Assembly (NCBI GenBank): GCA_031841125.1
Contig: CM063109.1
Location: forward strand, 7,540,321-7,604,320
Length of the DNA: 64,000 bases
Origin: Acanthococcus lagerstroemiae
Taxonomy: Eukaryota > Arthropoda > Insecta > Hemiptera > Eriococcidae
Direction of reading: 5' to 3'
Below are positions 1 through 11,811 of this stretch, piece after piece (position 1 is the first letter of the stretch; every line of letters starts with the position of its first letter). The notes beneath the pieces were generated by a model. It was not told where the DNA came from, did no database searches, and was given only the letters and a program-made list of their open reading frames with translations. Made by a program: the position numbers and the translations under genes.

Positions 1-471
1 GGCACATCGACTTCAAGAGGACCCGAGATGTACGTTTTACTCAATACTTCGAAAATACAGACGTGTGCGGGTTAGGCGCACGTCCGAACTCGTGCTAGCA
101 ACACGCATTTTTGAACATTTACGTAATTTTACGATTTTGGACAATAAGCCGTCGATGTGCTTTTTCATCAACTTGGAGCTGCTTATTAATCTGACCACAC
201 GCCGCTTGAACAGCATGACTACACATGATTCGTTTTGAAAGCATGGTCAGATACCTTGGTACCGTCCAACCTAGCAGGTCCCACTGCATGGTTAGAAAAG
301 GTAAGTGTCAATAGCTTCAACTTTTGGCCCACGAAAGTTTACGCCCACGACTTCGATTATCTAGAATGTTGACACATTTTTCCGAAGAAAAACTTAGGGA
401 ATCCTACCTCAGCTAGTTTCGCACATTGTTTCAAACCACGACTACACATTGACAATGAGTAAGTTACTTAC

Positions 472-634
472 TGAAAGTAAAAACCTCCTCAGTCGCCTTT
501 TTCACGACATCTACTCGACTAGTGGTAATTTGAATGGCTCGAATATCATCTTCTTCCGTTAGTTGATCGCCAAACTCGAGACTGGCTAATGCCGACGCAA
601 AATAAAGATCGAAAGACGGGTCCACGTGCTCCAT
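472..634 (-). CDS. Candidate first coding exon of an unrecognised gene
   Basis: On the minus strand an ATG at 634 opens a 54-codon acidic reading frame (starting MEHVDPSFDLYFASALASLE). It ends at a strong donor (A|GTAAGT) at 471, in phase 1. The GC-richer stretch 640-1200 upstream could be its 5' region. A possible next exon with acceptor ...CATGCAG lies near 287, but the frame that is open there (about 55 codons) does not match phase 1, so I could not join the two. Alternatively the frame simply ends three codons later at a TAA. I do not recognise the product. It may be the 5' end of a gene leaving the window on the left, or chance. Confidence 0.3.
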
Positions 635-639
635 TATAA

Positions 640-3600
640 AATATCTCGATTGTAACTTTTAAACTTCGAAAAACGACTCGAAAAACGCGGTGACAAACTT
701 TTAAATGAAAAAGGTTACTACCACTAACTTTCCCAGATGGTACTGATTAGGGTCTTCAATCGAACTAATTACAATTGCAGTTTACAACGACGATTGGGTG
801 ACAGAAACAAAAACGCGAAAGTGAATACGAGAGAGCACGTGCAGACTTCGAAAAACAACACCTGAACCGTGGTGTGACCCGTTGAAGCAGTGAACGCTGG
901 CCGTTTCAGAGAAGATGGCATAACGTTCGATTTCGGCTATTCCTTCCCTCCCTTCGTACCGGTTGATGCCTATCTCACCGAAACTGCGCAGAGCGCATTC
1001 AGCGATTTACCCCGCATTTGTAGCCCTGCCCGGCGGCTATTCGACTTTTGCTTAACCTTCGAGATCCAGCATGGACTGCCGGTGCCGGTGAGGCCTGTAC
1101 GCACTGACGCGCAACCTCGATTCTTTTTCGTTATCTCGACTGGTTTGTGTGGGTAAAAGGCAACGCGTATACGAGCGAGTGAATTTTTCCTTATTTGCAC
1201 GACTTGACTAACGAAGACTCGATAACAAAGCGCTGGCTGCTAGTGTGCTGTTTCTAGTTTGTATTGTTTGGCCCGACTCGACTTTTAGCGCGCACAGCTC
1301 TTTGTATTACCACCATGCTTTGTGACTTTATGATACAACAGACGGATTTCTTCGACTGGCTCGACTTTACGTACATCGATAGCAAAACATGTGTAGATTC
1401 ACGTTTGTGTGTGTAAATCTTTTAACTCAATATCCTGTCCGTGTCACAAGCAATACCATTTCTAAGAATTGTGTAGTATGCCGATTTTTGGTTCGAAAGC
1501 ATGCGAAGACTAGAGGGGAACCGTAGGGTCAGAGATAATGCTGGCATTCGGCATGGGCCGGACAATGCGCACGAGAAACGTGATGACAATACTTGGAATT
1601 ATCAACAGCAAGTTCTGACATTTAAATCCCTGGCTGTGAACGAGAACATTATACAACTTTATACTCGAACAACATTTAATATGGATCCATATATTTCGGT
1701 GTACACCTTAAGATTACGTACGACTAGTCACATGTGCATTCTATAGCAGAATACGCACTAACTTAGAAGTTTTCAGCGAAACCGTGCAGAATTCGATAAT
1801 TCGCTGAGCGGTATAACTACGATTTTCAATCTACATTTCTAACTACGAGCGCCCGTATTAATTAAACACTTGTTACTTGTACAATCATGGAAATTGATCT
1901 CCACGCGGTGGAAAAGTGTAGACAAACGCACTGTCGAACTGGACCCGAAACCTGAAGGGTGTTAACCCCTGAATCTTGTAGAATATACCAATAGTAACTT
2001 CATAATAAATAATAATAACACAGTAAAGCTCGAAGACGTGTATTGCATCAAAAGATAGAATAGTAATATAGACTCGAACGCGACGACGATTGCTAATAGA
2101 ATAAACTGTAAGAGACGCAGCAGACAAAACGAGTGCAGCTGCAGAGCGTCCCGACGTGGTAACACGTACAGCAGTAGTGCCAACATCTCAACAATTATTT
2201 TCAAATTACATTTTTCAATACCCTAATTTTAAAAACTCACTGGCAGTACAATTTGAGCCTAAGAACGACTTTTTTCTTTTTAACTGTTCGGAATATCTTT
2301 TTCTTTTAGGATATTTGGATTGTATTCACATCATCTTCTTCTATAAAGACGATTTTAGGCGATGAAATACTTACAGACCAATCCTTTCGTAAATCCTAGG
2401 TACGTTAAATTTTGATGTCTCCGAATCATTGGCATTGTTTTATTAGATATGATTACATGATGAGAGAGAGCTGCCGTGAGTCGTTATGTAATTAATTCTT
2501 TACTGTGATTACGCAACAGATAGAATCGTCAAGGGAAAATTTGGCCCAGGGGAATAAAAGTGTATTAAAGGAAAAGAAAAACAGTTGAATAGAATGAAAT
2601 TCAGAATAAGTACCTGAAATACTCCCCCTCCCGTTGAAAAAATCTGGGCCCGGTAATCTGAGGAGTGTTGTAATTAAGTTATTCTTGATTACAAGAAAGA
2701 GAGGGTGAGTCTAAAATGGGTTAAAATCCGATTACAGATTGCTCCGCCAGTTATCAGTGATGCGATGAGAATCGCTGATACTTTGTGTCAAACACCAGCA
2801 TGTACATTTAAGGTAGCTTATTACAGTCGTGATAAATGATTTTCTGACGTTTGTTTTTTAAAAGATTGATTTTTTAATTTTTTTTTTTTTAACTTTTGGA
2901 AACTTGAATTCAGCCAAAGCAAATGATGTGCATGTCTTTGAAAAGGAGAAGTCTTTAATTTCCTGAAGCTATAAATAGTGACGGTGGAGGCCGAGGAGCA
3001 GTTAGCCTCGTGCCAGATTTTACTCCAATGATAAGAAAACAATATTCGAATATTTACTTCGGTTTACCTTCTCATCTTTATTTCTTACTCTGTCATCTAG
3101 CGAAAATTCCGCCATCACTGTCTCAAGCTCATACTCAAAAACAAGGGAGAAAAATGCAATAAAATATATCATATCAGGTCATATAATACATGTAATAAAG
3201 TTATTTTCAAACATTTATTATTTTCACGGTTCTGTTATTAAAAATTCAATTTGATTTGAAAATGAACTCACAAGAAAACTTCAATATTTCGAATGATTGA
3301 ATAGTATAATGTAATATATATATAATACATAACAATCTTCCAGTTATAAAATATTCTTAAGCATAAATCATAAATAAATGTTGTAACTTTACAATATTAT
3401 AATTACTTATTTAAATTTTGAATATTTTGGAATTCAATTTATCTCATTTCGAGCCACAGGCTTGCAAAGTTATACATAACTTCAAGAAGAGTAAACAGCG
3501 CTAATATAGCTATGCATTCACATAAGAGAGCCCATTTCTTTGGTTGAAATTGGAGCGAGGCAAATGATACTACTGCTCCTGCACAGAAGTGAGGGTCGTG

Positions 3601-4705
3601 TATTTTCCCCGGCTCCAATGCCAATGACTTCCGATTATTTTAATAACTAACAATGAATGTAAGCGTCGGTTGGTTGTAAGATTCATTCCACTGGGAACAG
3701 GGATCCGAATCCAAATCCATGAAAATCAATAAATGACAATAATGAACGAAAACCTGCTAAAGTTAAACACCTTGAACAAGAATCCAAACCTACAAAAAAT
3801 TTATCTTTCCAGGCCTTTATTTGAGTTGTTCTACATTTTTTGGGTTCGAATTTACAAAACTGAAACCCAGAAAAAAGGTGTCTTCATTATGTTAGGGGTT
3901 GTTTCAAACTTGTACTCAAGCCATAAATTTGTTTCAGGTTTTATTAGTTCATGATACTTTTCAGTTTTAAACCAACATTATTTAAATGCAAATTCGAGAC
4001 TAACAAGCTCAAAACTGAACTCCAGAAATCCGACGAAAAATTCTACAAACTCGAATTCAAAATCAAAACCTAAAACACAGCACTTAAAAAAACCGCCCTT
4101 GAAACTAAACAGGAAAATTTGAACAGATAAAATTCTCGGCGAAAAAAATAATAATAATAATAATAATAAACATAAAAATCGATCGCGTGGATGGATACTT
4201 CCTAACATTTGAATGTAAACTTGTGTTTCGTTAAATATGTAAAATTAGGGCGAATCGATTATGCAATCTTATGAACTTCATATTCACGGCAAATTGATTA
4301 TGCAGTTTAAGTAACAGCGTTCGTGCGATTGCATAACTAATTCACTACAGAACGTGGAAATGATTTTCGGGTACTTTCAGGTTCTTCAATTTGCTTTCCA
4401 ATTTTCTAAATTTTTGGTTATATTTTCAGAATTTTCATTACATACAGGTAATTTTGAAAATATACAGGATGTTAGTTCGAATAGCATCTTTTCTTACCGA
4501 CTGATTTGAAAGGCAGATAATTATGAAAAAATATTATGATAAGTTATATGTGTAACTATTAAACAAGGTAGGTTGTTATTTTACCTAATTTTAATTCATA
4601 CTCTAGCATATAAGCAATTAAAATTTTGGGTTTCCCCAACTTATCTAACGAAACAAATAATTATATCAAAATTTCGAAATACAGGTCCTCCAGAAAAAGG
4701 GTTGG
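640..4705. other. Intergenic stretch, no supported gene
   Basis: About 4 kb of AT-rich sequence. Positions 890-1160 are GC-richer and open on both strands, but show no splice context or family resemblance. An (AAT)8 microsatellite lies near 4147-4170. No RNA gene was found. Confidence 0.5.
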
Positions 4706-4793
4706 GTGTTAAGCAGGGTTGTCAACTTTACATGATTTTAATTCTTTACAGTAAAGAATGTAAAGAGGTAAAGAATTGTAAAGAATATAATAA

Positions 4794-5394
4794 AACGCCG
4801 ATTATCCGGACCAATTGGGACCAGAGGCTTTCCGGATAACCGAAACATGTGCTTATTTTATATAGGGAAACACATTTTGAAGGAAAATAGCCCAAAAAAT
4901 TAGCTCATTGGTTTCAGAATTTCCTGATTTATGCAGGAAAGAGGAAACCTTAATAGACTGGATAAGCTAGACTAGAAAGCAGGGAATGGGAAACCGATCA
5001 ATTTTTGTTCGGGTTTCGGTCCCAACCTTGAACATCTTTCGGATTCCGGTACCGGTTTCGGCGCTAGCATCATATAAATGTATTCGGGTTCCGGTTCCAG
5101 TTCCTACAATAACGCATGATTCACAAAGGCCTCTTCAGAAGTCAAAACAGCAACATTGTGTTTCCTTTCATTAACTAAGCATACTGGAACCGGAACCGGA
5201 TTATTAGGAACCTGAAGAATTTTTCGGTTCCGGTTCCTTGCAATCGTTTGGGTTCCAGTCGGTTCCGGTTCCGGTTCCCAGTCCCTGCTAGAAAGAAATA
5301 AAAGAAGACGTTTTGCTTAGAAATATCAGGGCCCTGATTATACTTTTTTTTTTTCGGCGTTCCGGATGATTGGCGTCCGGTTAATCGGCGTTTT
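4794..5394. mobile_element. pogo/Tigger-like MITE nested in the hAT element
   Basis: The ends are near-perfect inverted repeats: left TAAAACGCCGATTATCCGGA, right (reversed) TAAAACGCCGATTAACCGGA. This end sequence and the TA at the borders are typical of pogo/Tigger-type Tc1-mariner MITEs. The interior is rich in GGTTCCGGTTCC words (5020-5290) and has no coding capacity. Confidence 0.65.
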
Positions 5395-6194
5395 ACTGTA
5401 GTCAAAAAATGAAATATTCAAAGAAATGAAGATGGTAGGTAAATAAGATAATCATCAGATGTTAGATGCTTTAGGAAAATAAGTTTCTCAAATAAGTTGT
5501 TTAAAGTGTTGAAGTACTGTATTAGAATGAGTAAAGCAGGTCGAAAAACTTCTATTTATGCTGAATTGAACTTTACCCCAATAAGTGTAAATGAAGGGAG
5601 TAAAACAAAGTGGATGGCGGAATGTAATCCTATGTCGCCAAACTTTTGCAAATGTATGGCATCATAACGATTAAAGGGTAACAAATTTACAAAAATATCA
5701 GTATCACTTTCTAGAGCATCATCAAAGAGAAACCGAATTTTCAAATTTTCAATTCAGTTTCTGCTAAAAACTACCGTTTGTACTTTTTGTATATCACACA
5801 TTCAAAATGATCGATGCGATACTTTTTAAGTATACAAATGCAGTTCAAAGTTGTTTTTTTAATTTATTTTTTTAAATTTTATGCCTACTGTTCTTAAAAA
5901 TAAATTTAATAATTTTTAACAACAAATAATACTTAATAGGGGGGGGGGGAGGATGTATGATATGAGTGTGAATTATCAAATATTAATTTTTCATGTTCAT
6001 TACATTTTAACTTGATACAAATTATAAAGAATAAGAAAAGATATATTTGAGGCGTTATTTTTTGTACTGCATTTCTTTTTTACCTACACATACCCAAAAA
6101 TATTATAACAATCGTACATTATAATTAAAAAATTAATTCTTCACTATTTTTTACATTCTTTACAATCTTTACACTAATACTTTACATTAGTAGA

Positions 6195-6310
6195 TTACAC
6201 AACGGCAGCGGAAAGTATGCGATTACCGAGTGCAAAATTTGCGGCACGAGGCGAAGCCGAGTGACGTAATTGCACGAAGTAATCGCGTTACTTTCAAATG
6301 CCGTTGTGTA
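6195..6310. repeat. Imperfect hairpin repeat
   Basis: The left arm at 6195-6226 (TTACACAACGGCAGCGGAAA...) pairs with the right arm at 6279-6310 (...CAAATGCCGTTGTGTA). The spacer contains GCGAAGCCGAG. It looks like a fold-back MITE of about 115 bp. Confidence 0.6.
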
Positions 6311-6316
6311 TACTGT

Positions 6317-6648
6317 TTTAATTTTAGAAGATAGGAAAATAATGAATAATCTCTATTTTTTTCTTTAAGAAAGAGCCTTGTTGGTGGATGGTGAATTAGA
6401 CCGATTTATGCTGATGGCTAAACAAAAGATGGGCATTTTTGCTAACAGTAACTCAATGTCTTGACGTCACGCGTGCCTAGGAATTAACTGGCCGGGATTT
6501 TTTGTTTTCCGCACTTGAACGTTTTTACTTTCCGCACCTCAATAGTTTTGTTTTCCGCGCATTACGACTATCATCATGATAAAACACTGTTTTCCAACCC
6601 GAAAATAGGGCGGTATGGTACTATTTTCCTATCGTCTAAAATTAAAAT
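6317..6648. repeat. Short TIR element beside the hairpin
   Basis: The left end TTTTAGAAGATAGGAAAATA at 6323-6342 is inverted at 6620-6648 (CTATTTTCCTATCGTCTAAA). The interior has three T-rich 'TTTCCGC' words. It may form one compound fold-back unit with the preceding hairpin. Confidence 0.5.
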
Positions 6649-6714
6649 TCTTTACACATGTAAACAATGTAACCTTACAAACTAAAACTTTATATTGACA
6701 ATCCTGCTGTTAAG

Positions 6715-9648
6715 GATCGTTTTGTAAAAATCATATCTGCAAATAAATTATTTTCCTTCGAGTTTGATAGTATTTGCGAAAAGACAAAGCAACTTCAAAA
6801 CGCAGCAAGTCTATTCGTTATGCATTTCAATTCCAAAACAAATAAGTCTAGTTTTTGGGAGTTTTCCTGAGCCAATATTTCTTGAATACCTTAGTTTTGG
6901 AAAATGCAGAGTGTGGAGTTTTCAATGAAGAATCGGAGAAAAAAAATTAAAATTTGAGATCTATTGACAGTTTTTTGTTTTCTGAACAATAAGGCATCTC
7001 ACACATTAAACAAAACAATCGTTGGGCGTAGGGCTGCAGTGACGAAGAGGCATGCGGGTAGAAAGCGTTCCATATTGTTTGAAAAGTCGGAATTTGAAAA
7101 TTTTAGTTAACCAGCCAGCAAAACTGAAAAAGTGAGAACTTTTCCATTTTTTGATATAATATATATTGGGACCCATTTATCGGCCCACAATGGTAATGTT
7201 GAATTCACGAAAGAAATATGCTATTTGCACGAAATATATAAATGACAAGCGCAGTAACAAGTACGAAACAGAAAAAGAAAGAGTTTGAAGAAAAAATTAA
7301 ACTTCAGAACGCAGTATAATTCACTTACACGATAAAATAAAATACGCCCGGAATTTTAATACCTTCTACACACAATGAAAAAAAGAGACACGATATTACT
7401 GCGCCCGAAATAAAAAGTTCAAATTCTCGGCCTCCATCATACTTGCCACAAATTTACAATTGCGCACAAATTAATGTCAAAATCAAATTTTGGAGCGATA
7501 AAAATCTACGAATCGATTCTCCCCATCCTCAGGAGCAACAAATTTAGATTAAGAGCCAAACCGATATCAAAAACGAATTCGTTGAGTTCGAAACCCCTCG
7601 ATGATCTCGATGTGGTAATTCGCATAAATAATAGGTCTAAAAATTTCTAATGTACTGTAATAAAGGGTAATTTTTACACACCCAATCTTTTTTGTTCTCT
7701 CAACCGAAGCCCTGAAATCCGCCCTCTCGAGCATTACCTCAGAGCTCCCGTCTATGGCGTTTCTAGAGTACTTAAGAAAAAATTCTTAATGATCATTTTT
7801 ATAGAAAATTGGATCCCTCTTAAACTCATGGATCTCCTATTCCGCGATGACGTATAATTTTTGTGTTTAAACAACATAATATACCGTATGCAAGTCATTT
7901 CGTGATATCGATTTTAAAACTCGTAATTTAAACTTTTTTTTTCGTGGCTTCACATTTCGTTCAATCACATTTTTTATTTCGTGCTATTTAATACTTCCCA
8001 TATATATTTCTTACCATTTTTTCGGATTTATTTTTAAATTTCAACCAAAATGTTTGTTTATTTTTCGTCGACTTTTTGCTATAACAAACGACGGTCCAAT
8101 TAGGCGCATGTGAAATACCGTGTTACGCATTTGAGAATAGCTTATAGGTTATGGAAGTTACTGCCCCCCCTCCCTCCGTAAATATACTCAAGCTGCTATA
8201 AAACTTGATAAAACCGCTATCCAGGGGTAGACAATAGTTATAAAACTTGGCCAATCAATATGATACAGCTTACCAACGATATTTGAATTTGATATTTATG
8301 TATCATAAAAATGTGAATGACGCTTGAATATGACTGTGTTTTCAGTATTTATTCAAACTGAAAGACAAAATGGTGTAACCAGAACTGGCGTCATTTATCA
8401 GAAAACATTTTTCTTTTCTGTCATTCATTTACAGGTATACAGATGGTTTGAATCGTTAAAAGAATTACAAAAATCGTGCAAACGTCAGAATATTTCGAAT
8501 CTGAAACGCTTGGCGATCGAAAATTCTGGATTTTTGTTTACTTTGAATGATGAATGAGCATGTTTTTCTGAGCAGAATTCGGGCGTCAAAAAACAATGCT
8601 GTGGGTGGTTTGATCAAAACTGAATCCGTTTATCTGTTTGACGTCTATTCGTATGGAAGGATTCATGATTATGTTTGTTTTGTTGTTTACCTAGATTTTA
8701 CGATATTTTCACAAAACACCTGCCTACATTGCTCATGAGTAGAGCAAGGATTTTTCGGCACTAAAAATTTATTTCTCGGCATTAAAAACTGTATTTTCGG
8801 CAAATTTTCACCATTTCGTCATTTTTTCGGCAAGAAAAAAAGAAAGGTTTTCAATAATTATTTTAAAAAAATAGTTAACAAGTTTAATCCGATAATATTC
8901 TAGAGTTATACATTATGAGAAGGTGCTTCTCCACGTTCTCTTGAGTGAATGCTTGTCGTCTTTCTGTGAGCAGAAGTTTGTTTGTATTCTGAGAAGGAGC
9001 GCTCCACATCAACCGAAACCAAAGGTGCATATAAATAAGAACTTAATATTTTGGGATTACACGAAATATCAGCACTGCTCATGAGGTCATGAGTCAGAAT
9101 ATCGAAACAATTATTGATTTATAAGTCTGTATGAACGAGCATTTTTTTCGATTCGAAGAAAGTGAGACACAGTTGTTGTCAATAGTCGGAATACATATGT
9201 ATCCATCTACATAAGTCTGAAAACAAGGTCATAGTTTGCAGACTTTTTCGAGAAAATATACACATTTTCGCTTAAAACATTAAAAAAAGTTCCTAATTTA
9301 TCTCATTTTGATGAATAACTACTTACTAGACTTTGCTGAGTGTCAGCTTTTCAAACAACACTAGGAGAGACCCCGCTCCCCCATCGCTAAGACCCAAGTC
9401 CTAATATTCATAATATGAAAACAGTTTCCAATGAACTCCTACTGTGGAATGCTGAGACTCAAATCTTCTCGATTGTAACCCTTACCGAGAAAACGATTTC
9501 ACCAGTGCTTACACTTGACGAAACTAAATTAAAAAAATTTCTGACTTCGTATGATCTTACTCATCAGAGTAAAACGTAGGAAAACTCGCCTGTTAAACTT
9601 ATAACTAGAAAGGTAAAAAATTATTACTATCAATAACTTTGATCCTTG
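6715..9648. other. Intergenic stretch, no supported gene
   Basis: AT-rich, with short open frames around 8324-8738 that show no family resemblance. At 8750-8840 there is a weak run of 'TTCGGCA' words. No RNA gene or clear terminal repeats were found. Confidence 0.5.
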
Positions 9649-11811
9649 TTATGATGTTTCTACCTCGTTCATTTCATTTAACTGTGCAATGGTACTAGGA
9701 GATGCAAATGAGAAATTTTCCCAATCGCCTTCTCCTGCTATTCTTGTGCCTTCTCCTGCTATTCTTGTGCCGCTGTCTAATATCGACAAATTAGTTATGT
9801 GCATGAATAATTCAACGCCCTTATTAATCGAATCTTTAAAAATAAACACCGACTTTTCGCCCTGGTGACTTTGACCAATGTAGTATATAGCTTCCTGGTC
9901 TTTTTCGTAAATTCTAACGGGTATTACATCTACAGACCAATTCGGAATACTCAGATCTTCATGGAACATCCTGAATTTAAGTGGTAGTGTTTCGCCTGCA
10001 TATAAAATATCATTTTCTCGGTCGAGAAATTCGAGTTTTAACATTTCAAATATCGGCATCTCGAATATGAGGAAAACGAGTACGTGTACTTGAGTCTCAA
10101 ATTTTTTCAGTTTTTGCATGATACTTCCTTCTTCTGATGAGCCTAAGAACAATAAAAATATACCATAATGTATCAGAATTTCTTCTTGAAATAGGTCGTA
10201 CTACCCCGTGACAATGCCTTAAAATTTCCCCCTTCCATTTACTTTTCCTCACTCCCCCATTAATGATTTCCGTTACATTTCTTAGGCTGTTACTCAGATA
10301 TCTATCATTATTTGACGTCACACTATACTAGAATTATCTCGTTTCAAATTAATTACTGATATTTAAAACAGTAATCGACACGTTCGTCGCTGTCGAAGTT
10401 TTGATCGACAATTCAGAAGATAATTGATATCAAATTTTGTATAGTAAAACTGGACAGCCGGTATCATATTCCTTCCACAAAAACTTGCAAATTGTCACTA
10501 TTGAATATGTAATAGAAAAACTTGTTACCATCAAGTCGAATCAGAAATAGGAAAATTAGATGACTCAATAACAAGATGAAAATTTGTATGGAAATCGATT
10601 TCGACGTTTTCATCCGCATTTGAGTAGCCAAAGTCAACATAAAATTTGTGATACCGAGACTTTTTTCTGCAAATAATGCGATTGCGACTTTTCATTGGCT
10701 CTTAAGAAGCCGAAGTTGACAAAAAAGTTAAAGTGGCCGCGTTGATTTACCGTGCATAATTCGATATTGACTTTTTGATCGCTTTTTGACCAGCCAAAGA
10801 CGATAAAAAAGTCGACGTCGACAATTATACCAGTTTTAACTCGATTTTTCAATCGACTTTGAGTGTCAAATTTAATAAATGTGTTAGAAAAGTGACCGAT
10901 CCTGAATGTCGACAAAAGTGCCACCTTTTGTATCGACTATGTTTCACGGAAAGATTCATCTCGTCAGGTTTTGCATTTTACAATTCTCTTTTCAGGGGAC
11001 TGAAGGTTCTTAGGGGCAACTATTCAAACTTTGAAAAGATTAAAACGTAAATTTTTTAAATGGGTGCCTATATAACTGAAATGTTCAAATATGAATATAC
11101 TCACCCTGCTTCCTCTGCTCTATATAAAATTTTTCTAGCGCGTTTTCATTTGAATAACTGACTACCTCTGGCTGTTGTGTAACGATTCCGAGAGGTACAA
11201 TATTTCTATTTGCATCTCTTTGGTAAAGCAAGTATAAATCCTCTCTATACCCGCTGGAAATGAAGACGTCTTCGAGATGTGTACCTTCTTCGTCTTCGTG
11301 CTCGCACAAACATGGGAACAAAATTTCTCTGTCCTGGTATTGCTCCGAGAAAATTATAACGTCGTCGATGGCAAGATAATTAGGGACTGAATGAGCTCCG
11401 TTCTTGTCCGCCTCAATATAATGTAAATCGTAACTCATTGATCTTTCCTTGAGTAATCGATCGTGATAATACAATTTATTTTTATCAGCATACTGCTTGT
11501 TCTGCTCGTAGAAATAGTTCAACTGCAATACTATCGAACAAATTTTCTCTCGTTTGTTATGATTCAGCGTCTGAATGTTCCATTGCTGCGATTGTGACTC
11601 GGCTGGAAGCAGATATCAAATGAGTCTATAATAAATTTGTGAACGAATTTTACCGGAATTGGTTTGTACAGATTTGTCTTTCAACCGACTCATTACCTCG
11701 AAGCATAGTCATAAGCGGAAGCATCTTTTCTGGAGGGTAAGTGCTTACAATCATAAAAGCTGAACAACTGAAATTGAAAAGAACACAGAGCCAAATTAAT
11801 TTAGCGTACAT
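9649..11811 (-). CDS. S1: secreted two-module protein, unrecognised family
   Basis: I join three exons: 11811-11697, 11602-11105 and 10142-9649. All junctions are GT..AG and phase 1, and the lengths sum to 369 codons (368 aa). Exon 1 encodes a signal peptide (MYAKLIWLCVLFNFSCSAF). Exon 2 is module A: a helix LNHNKREKICSIVLQLNYF, then ILFPCLCEHEDEEG, a strand-rich core and an ending LEKFYIEQRKQG. Exon 3 is module B. It keeps the KFRMFHEDLSIPNW and GEKSVFIFKDS strands but has lost the second Cys found in S3-S5. The tail carries a doubled GTRIAGE heptad. Unlike S3-S5 there is no microexon between A and B; the 962-bp intron showed none. S1 is head to head with S2. Function is unknown; secretion is inferred from the leader. 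Confidence 0.75.
9728..9769 (-). repeat. 21-bp coding tandem repeat, two copies
   Basis: CCTTCTCCTGCTATTCTTGTG occurs twice in a row inside the last exon of S1. It keeps the frame and encodes GTRIAGE twice. This is a recent in-frame expansion near the C terminus. Confidence 0.85.

Larger units (their letters stand above)
4714..6706. mobile_element. hAT-like non-autonomous element, about 2 kb, with nested insertions
   Basis: The left end reads CAGGGTTGTCAAC and the right end, reversed, CAGGATTGTCAAT, forming terminal inverted repeats. The flanks are GTGTTAAG (4706-4713) and CTGTTAAG (6707-6714), an 8-bp target duplication with one mismatch, as expected for the hAT superfamily. Subterminal regions repeat TTTACA/TTCTTTACA words. 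No transposase is left. A pogo-like MITE and two hairpin structures sit inside, so the element is older than these. Confidence 0.7.

Noticed and set aside
890..1200. Overlapping open frames on both strands
   Set aside because: GC-richer DNA opens frames by chance; no splice sites, no family motifs, and neither strand is favoured.
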